Assembly: GCA_033764095.1 (NCBI GenBank)
Contig: JANRJF010000433.1
Location: forward strand, 1 to 28,857
Direction of reading: 5' to 3'
Length of the DNA: 28,857 nucleotides
From: JBDTMT01 sp033764095
GTDB lineage: Bacteria > Desulfobacterota > Binatia > HRBIN30 > CADEER01
Position numbers and translations under genes: made by a program. The notes below the pieces were generated by a model that was not told where the DNA came from, did not search any database, and saw only the letters and a list, made by a program, of their open reading frames with translations. Positions 13,703-20,635 of the stretch are shown piece after piece. Numbering within the stretch: position 1 is the stretch's first letter; every line of letters begins with the position of its first letter.

Positions 13703-15093
13703 CAGCTGTCTGCCGGCAGCGCCAATCGAGCTGATACGGGCTCGGCGAGCGCTTGCGCGGCGCGCAGCTCGTCGGCCAGGGCGCGCGGCAGGCGCACGAC
13801 GCTGTCCACCAGGCGCACGTTGGGCACCAGGGCGGCAAGGTCGTCCGACGACGCGGCGGTGGCGCGGATCTCGCGCAGCGCGGTGAAAGCGGCGAGCACG
13901 CGCGGCGCCATCGGTGCCACCGCGGTGCCGCGCCGTGCCAGCACGCGCTGGCTGGGCGCGGCGATCGCCCGGTCGGCGGCGCCGTCGGCGCCACCGCCGA
14001 GCACGCTGATCAGCGGGTGGCCGGCGAGGCGGGCGGCGACCAGACCGCGCAGGCACTCGGCCAGGGCGCGCGGCAGGCCGGCGCGCTCCTGGCGCAGGTC
14101 GCTGGCGTGGCCGCGGCAGAAGAGGAAGGTGACGATCGGCGCCCGCGGCGCGGTGGTCACCGCCTCGTGCACGGCGCGCAGCACGGCGTGCGCGTCGGCG
14201 ACGCCGAGGCCGTGCGGCGAGCGCTCCGGGCCGAGGATGATGCCGAGCGTGCGAACGCCGCGCAGCTCGCCCCAGGCGGCGTGCACCAGGCCCATGCGCA
14301 GGCTGGGGGCGAGCGTCTTCCACGCGCCGCGAAACGAATAGGAGAAGAAGTCGCGCCGCCGCTGGCTGGCCGGTTCGCCGGCCGGTTCGGGTGGGTCGAG
14401 CTGGGCGCGCAACGCCGCGGTGATCGCGACGCCGCGCGCCAGGGCGCGTGCCGCGCTGACGCGCGACAGGCGGCGGCCGAGCGCGCCGATCAGTCCGGCG
14501 CGGATGGCTGGCGGGGCGTCGTCGACCAGCGCGTCGGCGTGCCCGGCGTGGCAGCGCGCTGCGGCGGTCATCACCGCGCGCGCTTCGTCGGCGTGCGCCT
14601 CGCCGTCCTCCAAGAGGCGCGGGCCGGTCAGCCCCCAGGCGGCGTCGCGCACCAGCAGCGTCGCATGGCCGGTGGCGGCGATCACCGAGGGGGCGCCGAA
14701 GCAGCCGCGCGGACCGCTCACCAGGGTCACCACGCGCGTACCGCCCAGCGCCAGGCGCGCCAGCCGGACGCCGAGCGCCGACGCGCCGCCGAGCGCCGCC
14801 GGGCCTTCCTGGACACGCACGCCGCCGGTGTCCCAGGCGATCACCAGCGCGCTGCGCCGCTGCTCGGCGCGCGCCAACAACTCGCCGAGCTGGCGAGCCT
14901 CGGCCAGTCCGATTGTGCCGCCGCGTTGGCGACCGTCGGTGAGCGCCAACAGGATCGGCCGTCCATCGAGCCGCGCCGCGGCGGTGACGATGCTCGACGC
15001 GCCGTCGGCGCTCAGCACCCGCAGCGTGCCGGGGTCGGAGAGGGTCGCGGCGCGTTCGGCGGCGGACAGCTCGGAGAAGCGCGGCGACGGCAT
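13702..15093 (-). CDS. Fused beta/gamma carboxyltransferase, malonate decarboxylase type (MdcD-MdcE-like)
   Basis: The 463-residue protein joins two crotonase-like domains. Residues 1 to about 230 resemble the malonate decarboxylase beta subunit: SPRFSELSAAERA, IAWDTGGVRVQEG (85-97), VSGPRGCFGAPSV (125-137) and GLTGPRLLE. Residues from about 270 on resemble the gamma subunit: GVRTLGIILGPERS, the AECLRGLVAARLAGHPLISV helix and strand, and a C-terminal LRLP-like end. In the known enzyme these subunits decarboxylate malonyl bound to a carrier protein. Genes for the alpha transferase, the carrier (MdcC) and its prosthetic-group enzymes are absent nearby, and the gamma half has lost the usual K-A-M-S-G-A-F. 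The reaction may thus be different. ATG 15093 gives the family-like start. Confidence 0.78.
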   Translation of the reverse strand: MPSPRFSELSAAERAATLSDPGTLRVLSADGASSIVTAAARLDGRPILLALTDGRQRGGTIGLAEARQLGELLARAEQRRSALVIAWDTGGVRVQEGPAALGGASALGVRLARLALGGTRVVTLVSGPRGCFGAPSVIAATGHATLLVRDAAWGLTGPRLLEDGEAHADEARAVMTAAARCHAGHADALVDDAPPAIRAGLIGALGRRLSRVSAARALARGVAITAALRAQLDPPEPAGEPASQRRRDFFSYSFRGAWKTLAPSLRMGLVHAAWGELRGVRTLGIILGPERSPHGLGVADAHAVLRAVHEAVTTAPRAPIVTFLFCRGHASDLRQERAGLPRALAECLRGLVAARLAGHPLISVLGGGADGAADRAIAAPSQRVLARRGTAVAPMAPRVLAAFTALREIRATAASSDDLAALVPNVRLVDSVVRLPRALADELRAAQALAEPVSARLALPADS

Positions 15094-15509
15094 ATGGGAT
15101 CGCACCCTAGCGCGGTCGGCGGTGTTGTCGCGAGCGCCGGAGCCGCGGATGGCACCGATCAGGAGGCGGATTTCACGGGAGGGAGCTAATCGACGAAACC
15201 GAAAGCCGATGCGGGACACCGCCGCCGCGCGCTCGGCGGTCGTGCCGCGCGCGTCGGCAGCCACGCATTTCACGGATCAGGGCCTGGATGGCACGGCGCT
15301 GAAGCGGCGAAGAACGAGAGGGCCCTGCCTGTTCTTCGTTCGCTTGCCTGCGCGATGCTGGCGCCTTTCGACCCGCGCACAACCGATCGCTGTTCCGTTG
15401 GTCTTCGTGACATCCCAGCCTTGATCCGTGAAATCGGTGGCTGCCGACGCCCGCGACACCACGCCGGCGCGCGCTTGACCGCGCCACGCCGCCGGGGGTA
15501 GCGCAGGGC
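15094..15509. other. Intergenic region, 416 bases, mostly a repeat element
   Basis: No gene is evident. The first 150 bases contain only the upstream region of the minus-strand carboxyltransferase gene. From 15251 to 15450 the sequence is an inverted-repeat element. The last 60 bases precede the NnrU-family gene and show no clear promoter. Confidence 0.7.
15251..15450. mobile_element. 200-base MITE-like inverted-repeat element
   Basis: Terminal arms of 40 bases (15251-15290 and 15411-15450) match in inverted orientation at 35 of 40 positions, beginning GCGTCGGCAGCCAC and containing ATTTCACGGATCA. The 120-base interior contains its own stem, CGAAGAAC / GTTCTTCG (15308-15315 and 15331-15338). 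It encodes no protein. The structure fits a miniature inverted-repeat element or a large structured intergenic repeat; I see no target-site duplication. Confidence 0.6.
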
Positions 15510-16199
15510 ATGGCGTCGCTGCTGCTCGCCTGTCTGGTGTTCCTCGCCATCCACGTCGTCATCTCGGGCAGCCCGCTGCGCGCGGCCCTCGTGCAGGCAA
15601 GCGGCGAGCGACGCTACCTTGCCGCGTTCTCCTTGCTGTCGATCGGCGTGCTGGCGTGGGTGATCGTCGCATACGCCGGTGCGCACGCGACGGCGGACAT
15701 CTGGTGGACGGCGCCCGACTGGATGCGCTGGCCCGGGCTGGCGGCGCTGGCCGTCGCACTGTGGCTGGTGGTGGTCGGCCTCACCACGCCGAGCCCGACG
15801 GCGACCGGTGGCGAAGCGCGGCTCCAGCACGCCGACGCGGTGCGCGGCGTGTTGCGCGTCACCCGCCATCCGTTCCTGAACGGCGTCGCGTTGTGGGCGG
15901 CGGTCCACCTGGTCCTGAACGGTGACGCCGCGTCGGTGCTGTTGTTCGGCACCATGCTGGCGTTGGCGTTGATCGGTCCGCCGCTGATCGACGCGAAGCG
16001 CCGGCGCGCGTTCGGCGCCGCCTGGGAGCGGTTTGCCGGCGCGACCTCGACGCTGCCGTTCGCGGCGATCGCCGCCGGCCGCAACCAGTTTCGCGCCGAT
16101 GAGATCGGCGTCTGGCGGTGGCTGTTGGCGCTGTTGGTCTACGTCGCCGTGCTGGCCGGGCACCGCTGGGCGTTCGGTGTCTCGCCGTTGCCGCGGTGA
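15510..16199 (+). CDS. NnrU-family membrane protein
   Basis: The 229-residue protein has six or so hydrophobic helices and the NnrU family hallmarks: an N-terminal helix with FLAIHVVISGSPLRA, the central VTRHPFLNGVALWAAVHLVL followed by NGD, and a cytoplasmic DAKRRRAFGAAWERF. NnrU was named from denitrification gene clusters and is also linked to carotenoid isomerases of the Z-ISO type, which share this fold and bind heme. No denitrification or carotenoid genes are nearby, so the role is open. It is closely followed by the VOC gene (6 bases). Confidence 0.88.
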   Translation: MASLLLACLVFLAIHVVISGSPLRAALVQASGERRYLAAFSLLSIGVLAWVIVAYAGAHATADIWWTAPDWMRWPGLAALAVALWLVVVGLTTPSPTATGGEARLQHADAVRGVLRVTRHPFLNGVALWAAVHLVLNGDAASVLLFGTMLALALIGPPLIDAKRRRAFGAAWERFAGATSTLPFAAIAAGRNQFRADEIGVWRWLLALLVYVAVLAGHRWAFGVSPLPR

Positions 16200-16205
16200 G
16201 CGGCC

Positions 16206-16577
16206 ATGATCCGCTTCGACCATCTGAGCCTGCCGGTGCGCGATTGGCGGGCGTCGCGCGACTGGTACGTCGACGTGCTCGGCCTGAAGGTCGAGTTCGA
16301 GATCGCCGAGCGCGCCACGGTGGCGATGCAGGACGAGTCCGACTTCACCATCTTCTTCAGCAGCGGTGGCACGGCGCCGCTGGTGCCGAGCGCGGTGCTG
16401 ACCTTCCAGGTCGATGACGTCGAGGCGACGCACGCGGCGCTGGCGGCGCGTGGCATCGCCTTCGTGCATCCGCCGCAGCAGGCGATGTGGGGGTACGGCG
16501 CCGAGCTGCGCGATCCGGACGGCTACCGCATCTGGCTCTACGACGCGCGCACGATGCGCGAGAAGGGCGGCGGCTGA
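16206..16577 (+). CDS. VOC-family protein (glyoxalase / bleomycin-resistance fold)
   Basis: This 123-residue protein has the vicinal-oxygen-chelate fold: a first module (FDHLSLPVRDWRASRDWYVD, VLGLKVEFE) and a second (AVLTFQVDDVEATHAALAAR, AMWGYGAELRDPDGYRIWLY). His6 and the Glu in GAELRDPDG are the likely metal ligands. Members include glyoxalases, dioxygenases and drug-binding resistance proteins; nothing here distinguishes them. It may be co-transcribed with the NnrU-family gene. Confidence 0.88.
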   Translation: MIRFDHLSLPVRDWRASRDWYVDVLGLKVEFEIAERATVAMQDESDFTIFFSSGGTAPLVPSAVLTFQVDDVEATHAALAARGIAFVHPPQQAMWGYGAELRDPDGYRIWLYDARTMREKGGG

Positions 16578-16580
16578 GCG

Positions 16581-17975
16581 CTACGGCGGCGGCAGGCCGT
16601 CGCTGCGCGGGATCGAGAAGCGGAAGGTCATGCCGGCGCCGGGGCGCGGACTGGCCCACAGGCGGCCGCCGTGCGACTCGACGATCGAGCGGCTGATCGC
16701 CAGGCCGAGCCCGAGGCCGCGCGTCTTGGTGGTGAGGAAGGGCGTGAAGAGGCGGTCGCGCACCGCCGGCGCCAGGCCGGTCCCGGTGTCGCTGATCGCC
16801 ACCTCGACCGCGTCGCCGAGCGCGGTGGTCGCAATCACCACCTCGCGGCGCGTGCCCTGGGCGAGCGCCGCCGCCTCGACGCCGTTCAGCATGAGGTTGA
16901 GCATCACCTGTTCGATCTGCGTGCCGTCGGCGTGCACGGTGGGCACGCGTTCGTCCCGTTCCAGGCGGACGACGACGCCGTGCCGGCGCGCCTGCGGCTC
17001 GAGCACCTGCAGCGCCTCGACCGCGAGCGCGTTGACGTCGACCCCGGCGCTCACCGCCGTTTCGCGCTGCACCAGCTTGCGGATGCCGCGCAGGATCTGC
17101 GCCGCGCGCAGGCCCTCGCGCGCGATGCGCTCGAACGCCTCGCCGAGCGCCGCCAGGTCCTGGTCGCCGGCGCGCAGCCGCTGCACGCCGCCCTGCGCGT
17201 AGTTGGTGATCGCGCACAGCGGTTGATTGATCTCGTGCGCCAGCGTCGCCGCCATCTCGCCCATCGTGTGCAGGCGCAGGACGTGCGCCAGCTCGGCCTG
17301 GTGCTGGCGGCCGGCCTCGTGGGCCCGCTCCAACGCCAGGGTGCGATCGGCGACGCGCTGCTCGAGCCGCAGCGCCAGGCGGCGCAGCGCGCCCTCGGCG
17401 CGGCGGCGGTCGATGAGCTCGCGGCGGTGCGCGATGCGGTAGCGCCCGACCTCGCGGGCCGCGATCAGCGAGACGACGAAGGCGATCGCCACCGCGATGC
17501 CCGGGTTGGGGCTCAGGACGTGCGCCGCGCCATGCGAGAGCAGGACCGTCGCGCCGAGTGCGCTGGCGGCGATCGCGACGCTGGCGAGCTGTGCCCACAG
17601 CCCCCAGGGCAGCAGCGTGCCGGTGAACAGGGTCGCGCCGGCGAACAGCACGGCGGTGGCGCGCGACTCGTCGGTCGGCGTCACGATGGCGGAGATTGCC
17701 GGCAGGACGTAGGCGGCGCCGATGATCACCACCGAGAGCGGGTAGATGCGGCGCACCGCCCAGCGCTGGCCGACGAGGGCGATGGTGAGCAGGGTCAGCG
17801 CGATGCCGACCAGCTTGATGACGAACGCCGGCAGGATGTCGGCCTGCCAGGCGCGCAGGTCGTTGACGACATACAGGCTGGCGCCGACCGCGCAGATCGC
17901 CATGATCACGCGGATGCGCTGCACGAGCAGACGCCGGATCGGCATGTGGCCGGGATTGCCTCGATCGAGCTTCAT
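16581..17975 (-). CDS. Membrane sensor histidine kinase
   Basis: The 464-residue protein starts with about six hydrophobic helices (residues 22-172) lacking a large periplasmic loop, then a coiled coil (about 185-232), a HisKA domain with phospho-acceptor His247 in AATLAHEINQPLCAI, and an HATPase domain (about 345-455). Its N box is QVMLNLMLNGVEAA, the G1 box DTGTGLAP, and the G2 region TTKTRGLGLGLAIS. The AHEINQPL form is typical of FixL/TodS/DctB-like kinases. The loop-poor membrane domain suggests sensing within the membrane or of its potential. No response regulator gene adjoins it. Start ATG 17975 is preferred; an upstream extension to 18095 has low-complexity sequence. Confidence 0.92.
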   Translation of the reverse strand: MKLDRGNPGHMPIRRLLVQRIRVIMAICAVGASLYVVNDLRAWQADILPAFVIKLVGIALTLLTIALVGQRWAVRRIYPLSVVIIGAAYVLPAISAIVTPTDESRATAVLFAGATLFTGTLLPWGLWAQLASVAIAASALGATVLLSHGAAHVLSPNPGIAVAIAFVVSLIAAREVGRYRIAHRRELIDRRRAEGALRRLALRLEQRVADRTLALERAHEAGRQHQAELAHVLRLHTMGEMAATLAHEINQPLCAITNYAQGGVQRLRAGDQDLAALGEAFERIAREGLRAAQILRGIRKLVQRETAVSAGVDVNALAVEALQVLEPQARRHGVVVRLERDERVPTVHADGTQIEQVMLNLMLNGVEAAALAQGTRREVVIATTALGDAVEVAISDTGTGLAPAVRDRLFTPFLTTKTRGLGLGLAISRSIVESHGGRLWASPRPGAGMTFRFSIPRSDGLPPP

Positions 17976-18145
17976 GACTGCGCCGCCGGAGACCGGTCCC
18001 CCAGGCGGGGCGTAGCACGGTGGGCTCGCGCTCGGAAAGGCTCTTTTTCCTGCCGCACTGCAGCATGCCGGCGCGCCGTCGCGCCGCTCGCGCAATCGGT
18101 GTAGGGCAGCGCCATGGCGGGACGAGCAGCGCGCGGCGGCCGGCG

Positions 18146-18634
18146 ATGAGGGGCGCGGTCGAGGTGCGGCGCGCCTGCGCTGCCGATCTGGACCAGTTGG
18201 TGGAGCTGGCGCTCGGGTTGCGCGATCACCTTGCGCAGACGGCGCCGAGCCGCGCGCAGTTCCGCGCCGGCTTCGCCCGCCTGCTCGGCGAGTCGTCGGC
18301 GCGCTTCTTCATCGCCCGCGCGGCCGACGCGTCGCCGGTCGGCTACGTGCAGTGCCGCTACCGCTTCTCGGCCTGGAGCGGCGGCACCGACGTCGAATTG
18401 GAGGACGTGTACGTCGCCGCCGCCGCGCGCGGCGGCGGCGTCGGGCGGCGGCTGGTCGAGGCGGTGCTCGACGATGCGGCCGCCGACGGCTGTCGGGTCG
18501 CCGGGCTCACCACCAACGAGCGCAACGACGCGGCGCTGGCGCTCTACGTCGAGCTCGGGTTTGCGGCCGCGCGGCCGCGCTGGCAGGGCGGCCGACAGTT
18601 GTGGCTCGAGCGCCGTGTCACACCGGGCGCATGA
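18146..18634 (+). CDS. GNAT-family N-acetyltransferase
   Basis: This 162-residue protein carries the GNAT fold: RRACAADLDQLVELALGLRD at the start, a central strand (RFFIARAADASPVGYVQCRY), motif A (LEDVYVAAAARGGGVGRRLV) with the R-G-x-G-x-G/A type acetyl-CoA loop, and LTTNERNDAALALYVELGF for motif B. The acceptor is unknown. Its TGA overlaps the ATG of tadA by four bases, so the two are translationally coupled; an acetyltransferase next to a tRNA-editing enzyme is suggestive but not proof of a tRNA or translation role. Confidence 0.9.
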   Translation: MRGAVEVRRACAADLDQLVELALGLRDHLAQTAPSRAQFRAGFARLLGESSARFFIARAADASPVGYVQCRYRFSAWSGGTDVELEDVYVAAAARGGGVGRRLVEAVLDDAAADGCRVAGLTTNERNDAALALYVELGFAAARPRWQGGRQLWLERRVTPGA

Positions 18635-19116
18635 CGGCCGGGCTGGAGAGCCCCGACGTGGCGCTGATGCGCGAGTGCCTGCGCGAGGCCGACGCCGCCG
18701 CGGCAGCGGACGAGGTGCCGGTCGGCGCCGTGGTCGCGCTCGACGGTCGCATCATCGGACGCGGCCACAACCGACCGATCGCCAGCCATGATCCGAGCGC
18801 GCACGCCGAGATCGTCGCGCTGCGCGCCGCCGGCGCGGCGCTCGGCAACTATCGCCTGACCGGCGCGACGTTGGTGGTCAGCGTCGAGCCGTGCGTGATG
18901 TGCGTCGGTGCGATCATCCAGGCGCGCGTCGCGCGCGTCGTCTTCGGCTGTGCCGACCCCAAGGCCGGCGGCCTCGGCGGGTTGCTCGACCTCACCGCCC
19001 AGCCGGGCTTCAACCACTACTTCGCCGTCACCCGCGGCGTCCTCGCCGACGACGCGCGCGACCGCCTGCAACGCTTCTTCCGCGCCCGCCGCGGCGGCGG
19101 ACGGGAACCGGCTTGA
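18631..19116 (+). CDS. tadA: tRNA-specific adenosine deaminase TadA
   Basis: The 161-residue enzyme converts adenosine-34 to inosine in the anticodon of tRNA-Arg(ACG), allowing it to read CGU, CGC and CGA. The zinc and catalytic residues are visible: His58 and Glu60 in SAHAEI, and Cys88 and Cys91 in EPCVMC. The typical GAVV, GRGHNRPI, FGCADPKAGG and FFRARR segments are in place. It overlaps the GNAT gene by four bases and is followed by tRNA-Ser(CGA). In Bacillus subtilis and many other bacteria tadA lies just upstream of the SRP RNA and dnaX; here about 4.2 kb intervenes. Confidence 0.96.
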   Translation: MTAGLESPDVALMRECLREADAAAAADEVPVGAVVALDGRIIGRGHNRPIASHDPSAHAEIVALRAAGAALGNYRLTGATLVVSVEPCVMCVGAIIQARVARVVFGCADPKAGGLGGLLDLTAQPGFNHYFAVTRGVLADDARDRLQRFFRARRGGGREPA

Positions 19117-19159
19117 AGCCGGTCCGCCGCCCCCGCTATAGACGAATGTCTTGCCGTAC

Positions 19160-19246
19160 GGAGAGGTGCGTGAGCCCGGTTGAAACGGCACGACTCGAAA
19201 TCGTGTAACCCGCAAGGGTTCGGGGGTTCGAATCCCCCCCTCTCCG
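19160..19246 (+). tRNA. tRNA-Ser(CGA)
   Basis: The sequence folds as a class II tRNA: acceptor stem GGAGAGG / CCTCTCC, a D-arm, an anticodon stem CACGA / TCGTG around the loop CTCGAAA (anticodon CGA, reading UCG), a long variable arm (AACCCGCAAGGGTT), and a T-arm with GGTTCGAATCC. The discriminator base is G, as usual for serine. CCA is not encoded. It lies 43 bases after tadA. Confidence 0.96.
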
Positions 19247-19292
19247 TTTCCATTTCCCACCCATGGCCGCCCGTTTGGCGAACCGCGGACGA

Positions 19293-19691
19293 CTACTTCC
19301 GGGTGCGCGACGTGTTCAGCGCCACGGCGGCGCGAATCAGTGCCTGCAATGCCGGTGCGTCGATCTTGTCGCCGGCGTGGAAGTCGATGGCGCGCCGCGT
19401 GTTGCCCTCCAGGCTGGCGTTGAAGAGGCCGGAGGGGTCGGGCAGGGCGGCGCCCTTGGCGAAGGTCATCTTCACCACGCTTCTGTAGGTCTCGCCGGTG
19501 CAGATGATGCCGTCGTGCGACCACACCGGCACCCCGCGCCACTTCCACTCCTCGACCACCGCGGGATCGGCCTGCCTGACCAGCGCACGGAGCCGGCCGA
19601 GCATCTCGCCCCGCCAGTCGCCGAGCTCCGCGATGCGCGCGTCGATGAGTTGGGAAGCAGACACGTCCTGCTGCGCTGCGTGCTTGGCCAT
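19293..19691 (-). CDS. DUF1801-domain protein
   Basis: The 132-residue product matches the DUF1801 (YdhG-like) family over nearly its full length: LIDARIAELGDWRGEMLGRL, EEWKWRGVPVWSHDGIICTG, VKMTFAKGAALPDPSGLFNA, and RRAIDFHAGDKIDAPALQAL. The biochemical role of the family is unknown. ATG 19691 is chosen since upstream sequence loses family similarity. It converges with tRNA-Ser(CGA) and is the first gene of the block that separates tadA from the SRP RNA. Confidence 0.88.
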   Translation of the reverse strand: MAKHAAQQDVSASQLIDARIAELGDWRGEMLGRLRALVRQADPAVVEEWKWRGVPVWSHDGIICTGETYRSVVKMTFAKGAALPDPSGLFNASLEGNTRRAIDFHAGDKIDAPALQALIRAAVALNTSRTRK

Positions 19692-20021
19692 GGCGTCTCT
19701 TCCACTGTCCGCGGCCCGGATGGAAGCCTGCCGCAGGGCCGGCAGCAGCCTGGAGCGCCGGCGGCGTCGGGCGCCGCGGTGGTCACGGATCGCGTACTCC
19801 CGACCCTCTGAGTGCGCCAAAAGAACACAGCGCGGTAAGCGTCGCGGGGGGTTGAAGAAATCCGCTCTCCGCATCGGCCGGACACTGGCTCGATGCGGTG
19901 GCGGCAGGAGGCCTTCACCGGCTCCAGCTTTTTTCCCCATGCGAGGCGATGGTTGCGCGTGCAGGGCAGCAGTCGTCGACTATGGCGCCGGGCAGGATAT
20001 CTAGACCGTCCATGAGCTTAG

Positions 20022-20031
20022 GGTAATTACC
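20022..20031. promoter_or_regulatory. AT-rich palindrome, candidate operator
   Basis: GGTAATTACC is a perfect 10-base palindrome within a short AT-rich patch (TTAGGGTAATTACCTAGT), which is rare in this GC-rich sequence. It lies about 290 bases before the small exported protein and 330 bases upstream of the divergent DUF1801 start. The binding factor, if any, is unknown. Confidence 0.3.
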
Positions 20032-20270
20032 TAGTCAATTGGGCCAACTCCCACCTGTACAGCCCGGGCGCCCGTCGTGTATGGTCCACGCAGCTGGAAA
20101 TCCTCCTTGTTCCCCCTTCCAGCCGGCGGGTCGCCCACTGTCCGGGGCGGCCCGCCCCCCCTTCACCTTATTCAACTCCCTTGTGCCGCTGCGCGCCGCC
20201 GCTGCGCGGGGTAGTCGTGCAGCATTCCGGCGCTCGCCACACATCTTTCCGGCGGTGACGCAGAAGCCGT

Positions 20271-20299
20271 TTGAGCGAGGTGGTCTGCGTCCGTACAGT
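20271..20299 (+). promoter_or_regulatory. Possible sigma-70 promoter for the exported-protein/metalloprotease pair
   Basis: TTGAGC and TACAGT are separated by 17 bases, each matching 4 of 6 consensus positions. Transcription would begin near 20306, giving a short leader with the GAGAGGTGA ribosome site before the ATG at 20321. Confidence 0.3.
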
Positions 20300-20320
20300 C
20301 GGGCTTTGCGAGAGGTGACG

Positions 20321-20635
20321 ATGCGATTCCTGAGCGCCATCCTGACCGCCGCGGCGCTGGCGGGACTGACCGCGATTCCCGCCGTACAGGCGCAATCGAG
20401 CCCCGGCGCCATGCGCATGGTTCGCCCCGGCGCCGAGATGGACGCCGCGCCGGCGGCGCGGGCGAGCGGGCTGGCGGTCGCAGCGCCGCCGGCGGATCTG
20501 CCGCGCGAGCCGCTTGCCGCTCCGGGAGGCGGCAGCAAGGTACGACTGCCGTCCAACCTGCGTGCTGCGGTGACGCGCGACGCGGGCCACGGAGCGGTCC
20601 ACGAGTGCGTGCAGGGCGGGGCGGCGCGTGAGTAG
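20321..20635 (+). CDS. Small exported protein of unknown function
   Basis: The 104-residue product has a clear signal peptide (MRFLSAILTAAALAGLTAIP, with likely cleavage after VQA) behind a GAGAGGTGA ribosome site. The mature part is short, Ala/Pro-rich and probably disordered, with a single Cys near the end. I do not recognise it. Its stop lies 8 bases inside the start of the secreted metalloprotease gene, so the two are probably translated together. It could be a chaperone-like or propeptide partner of the protease, but this is only suggested by position. Confidence 0.6.
   Translation: MRFLSAILTAAALAGLTAIPAVQAQSSPGAMRMVRPGAEMDAAPAARASGLAVAAPPADLPREPLAAPGGGSKVRLPSNLRAAVTRDAGHGAVHECVQGGAARE

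Larger units (their letters stand above)
19692..20320. other. Long non-coding region, 629 bases
   Basis: No reading frame here has the strong third-position GC bias of the neighbouring genes. The middle (about 19980-20060) is less GC-rich than its surroundings and includes a palindrome, GGTAATTACC at 20022-20031. A possible promoter lies at 20271-20299. The rest shows nothing recognisable. Confidence 0.65.
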
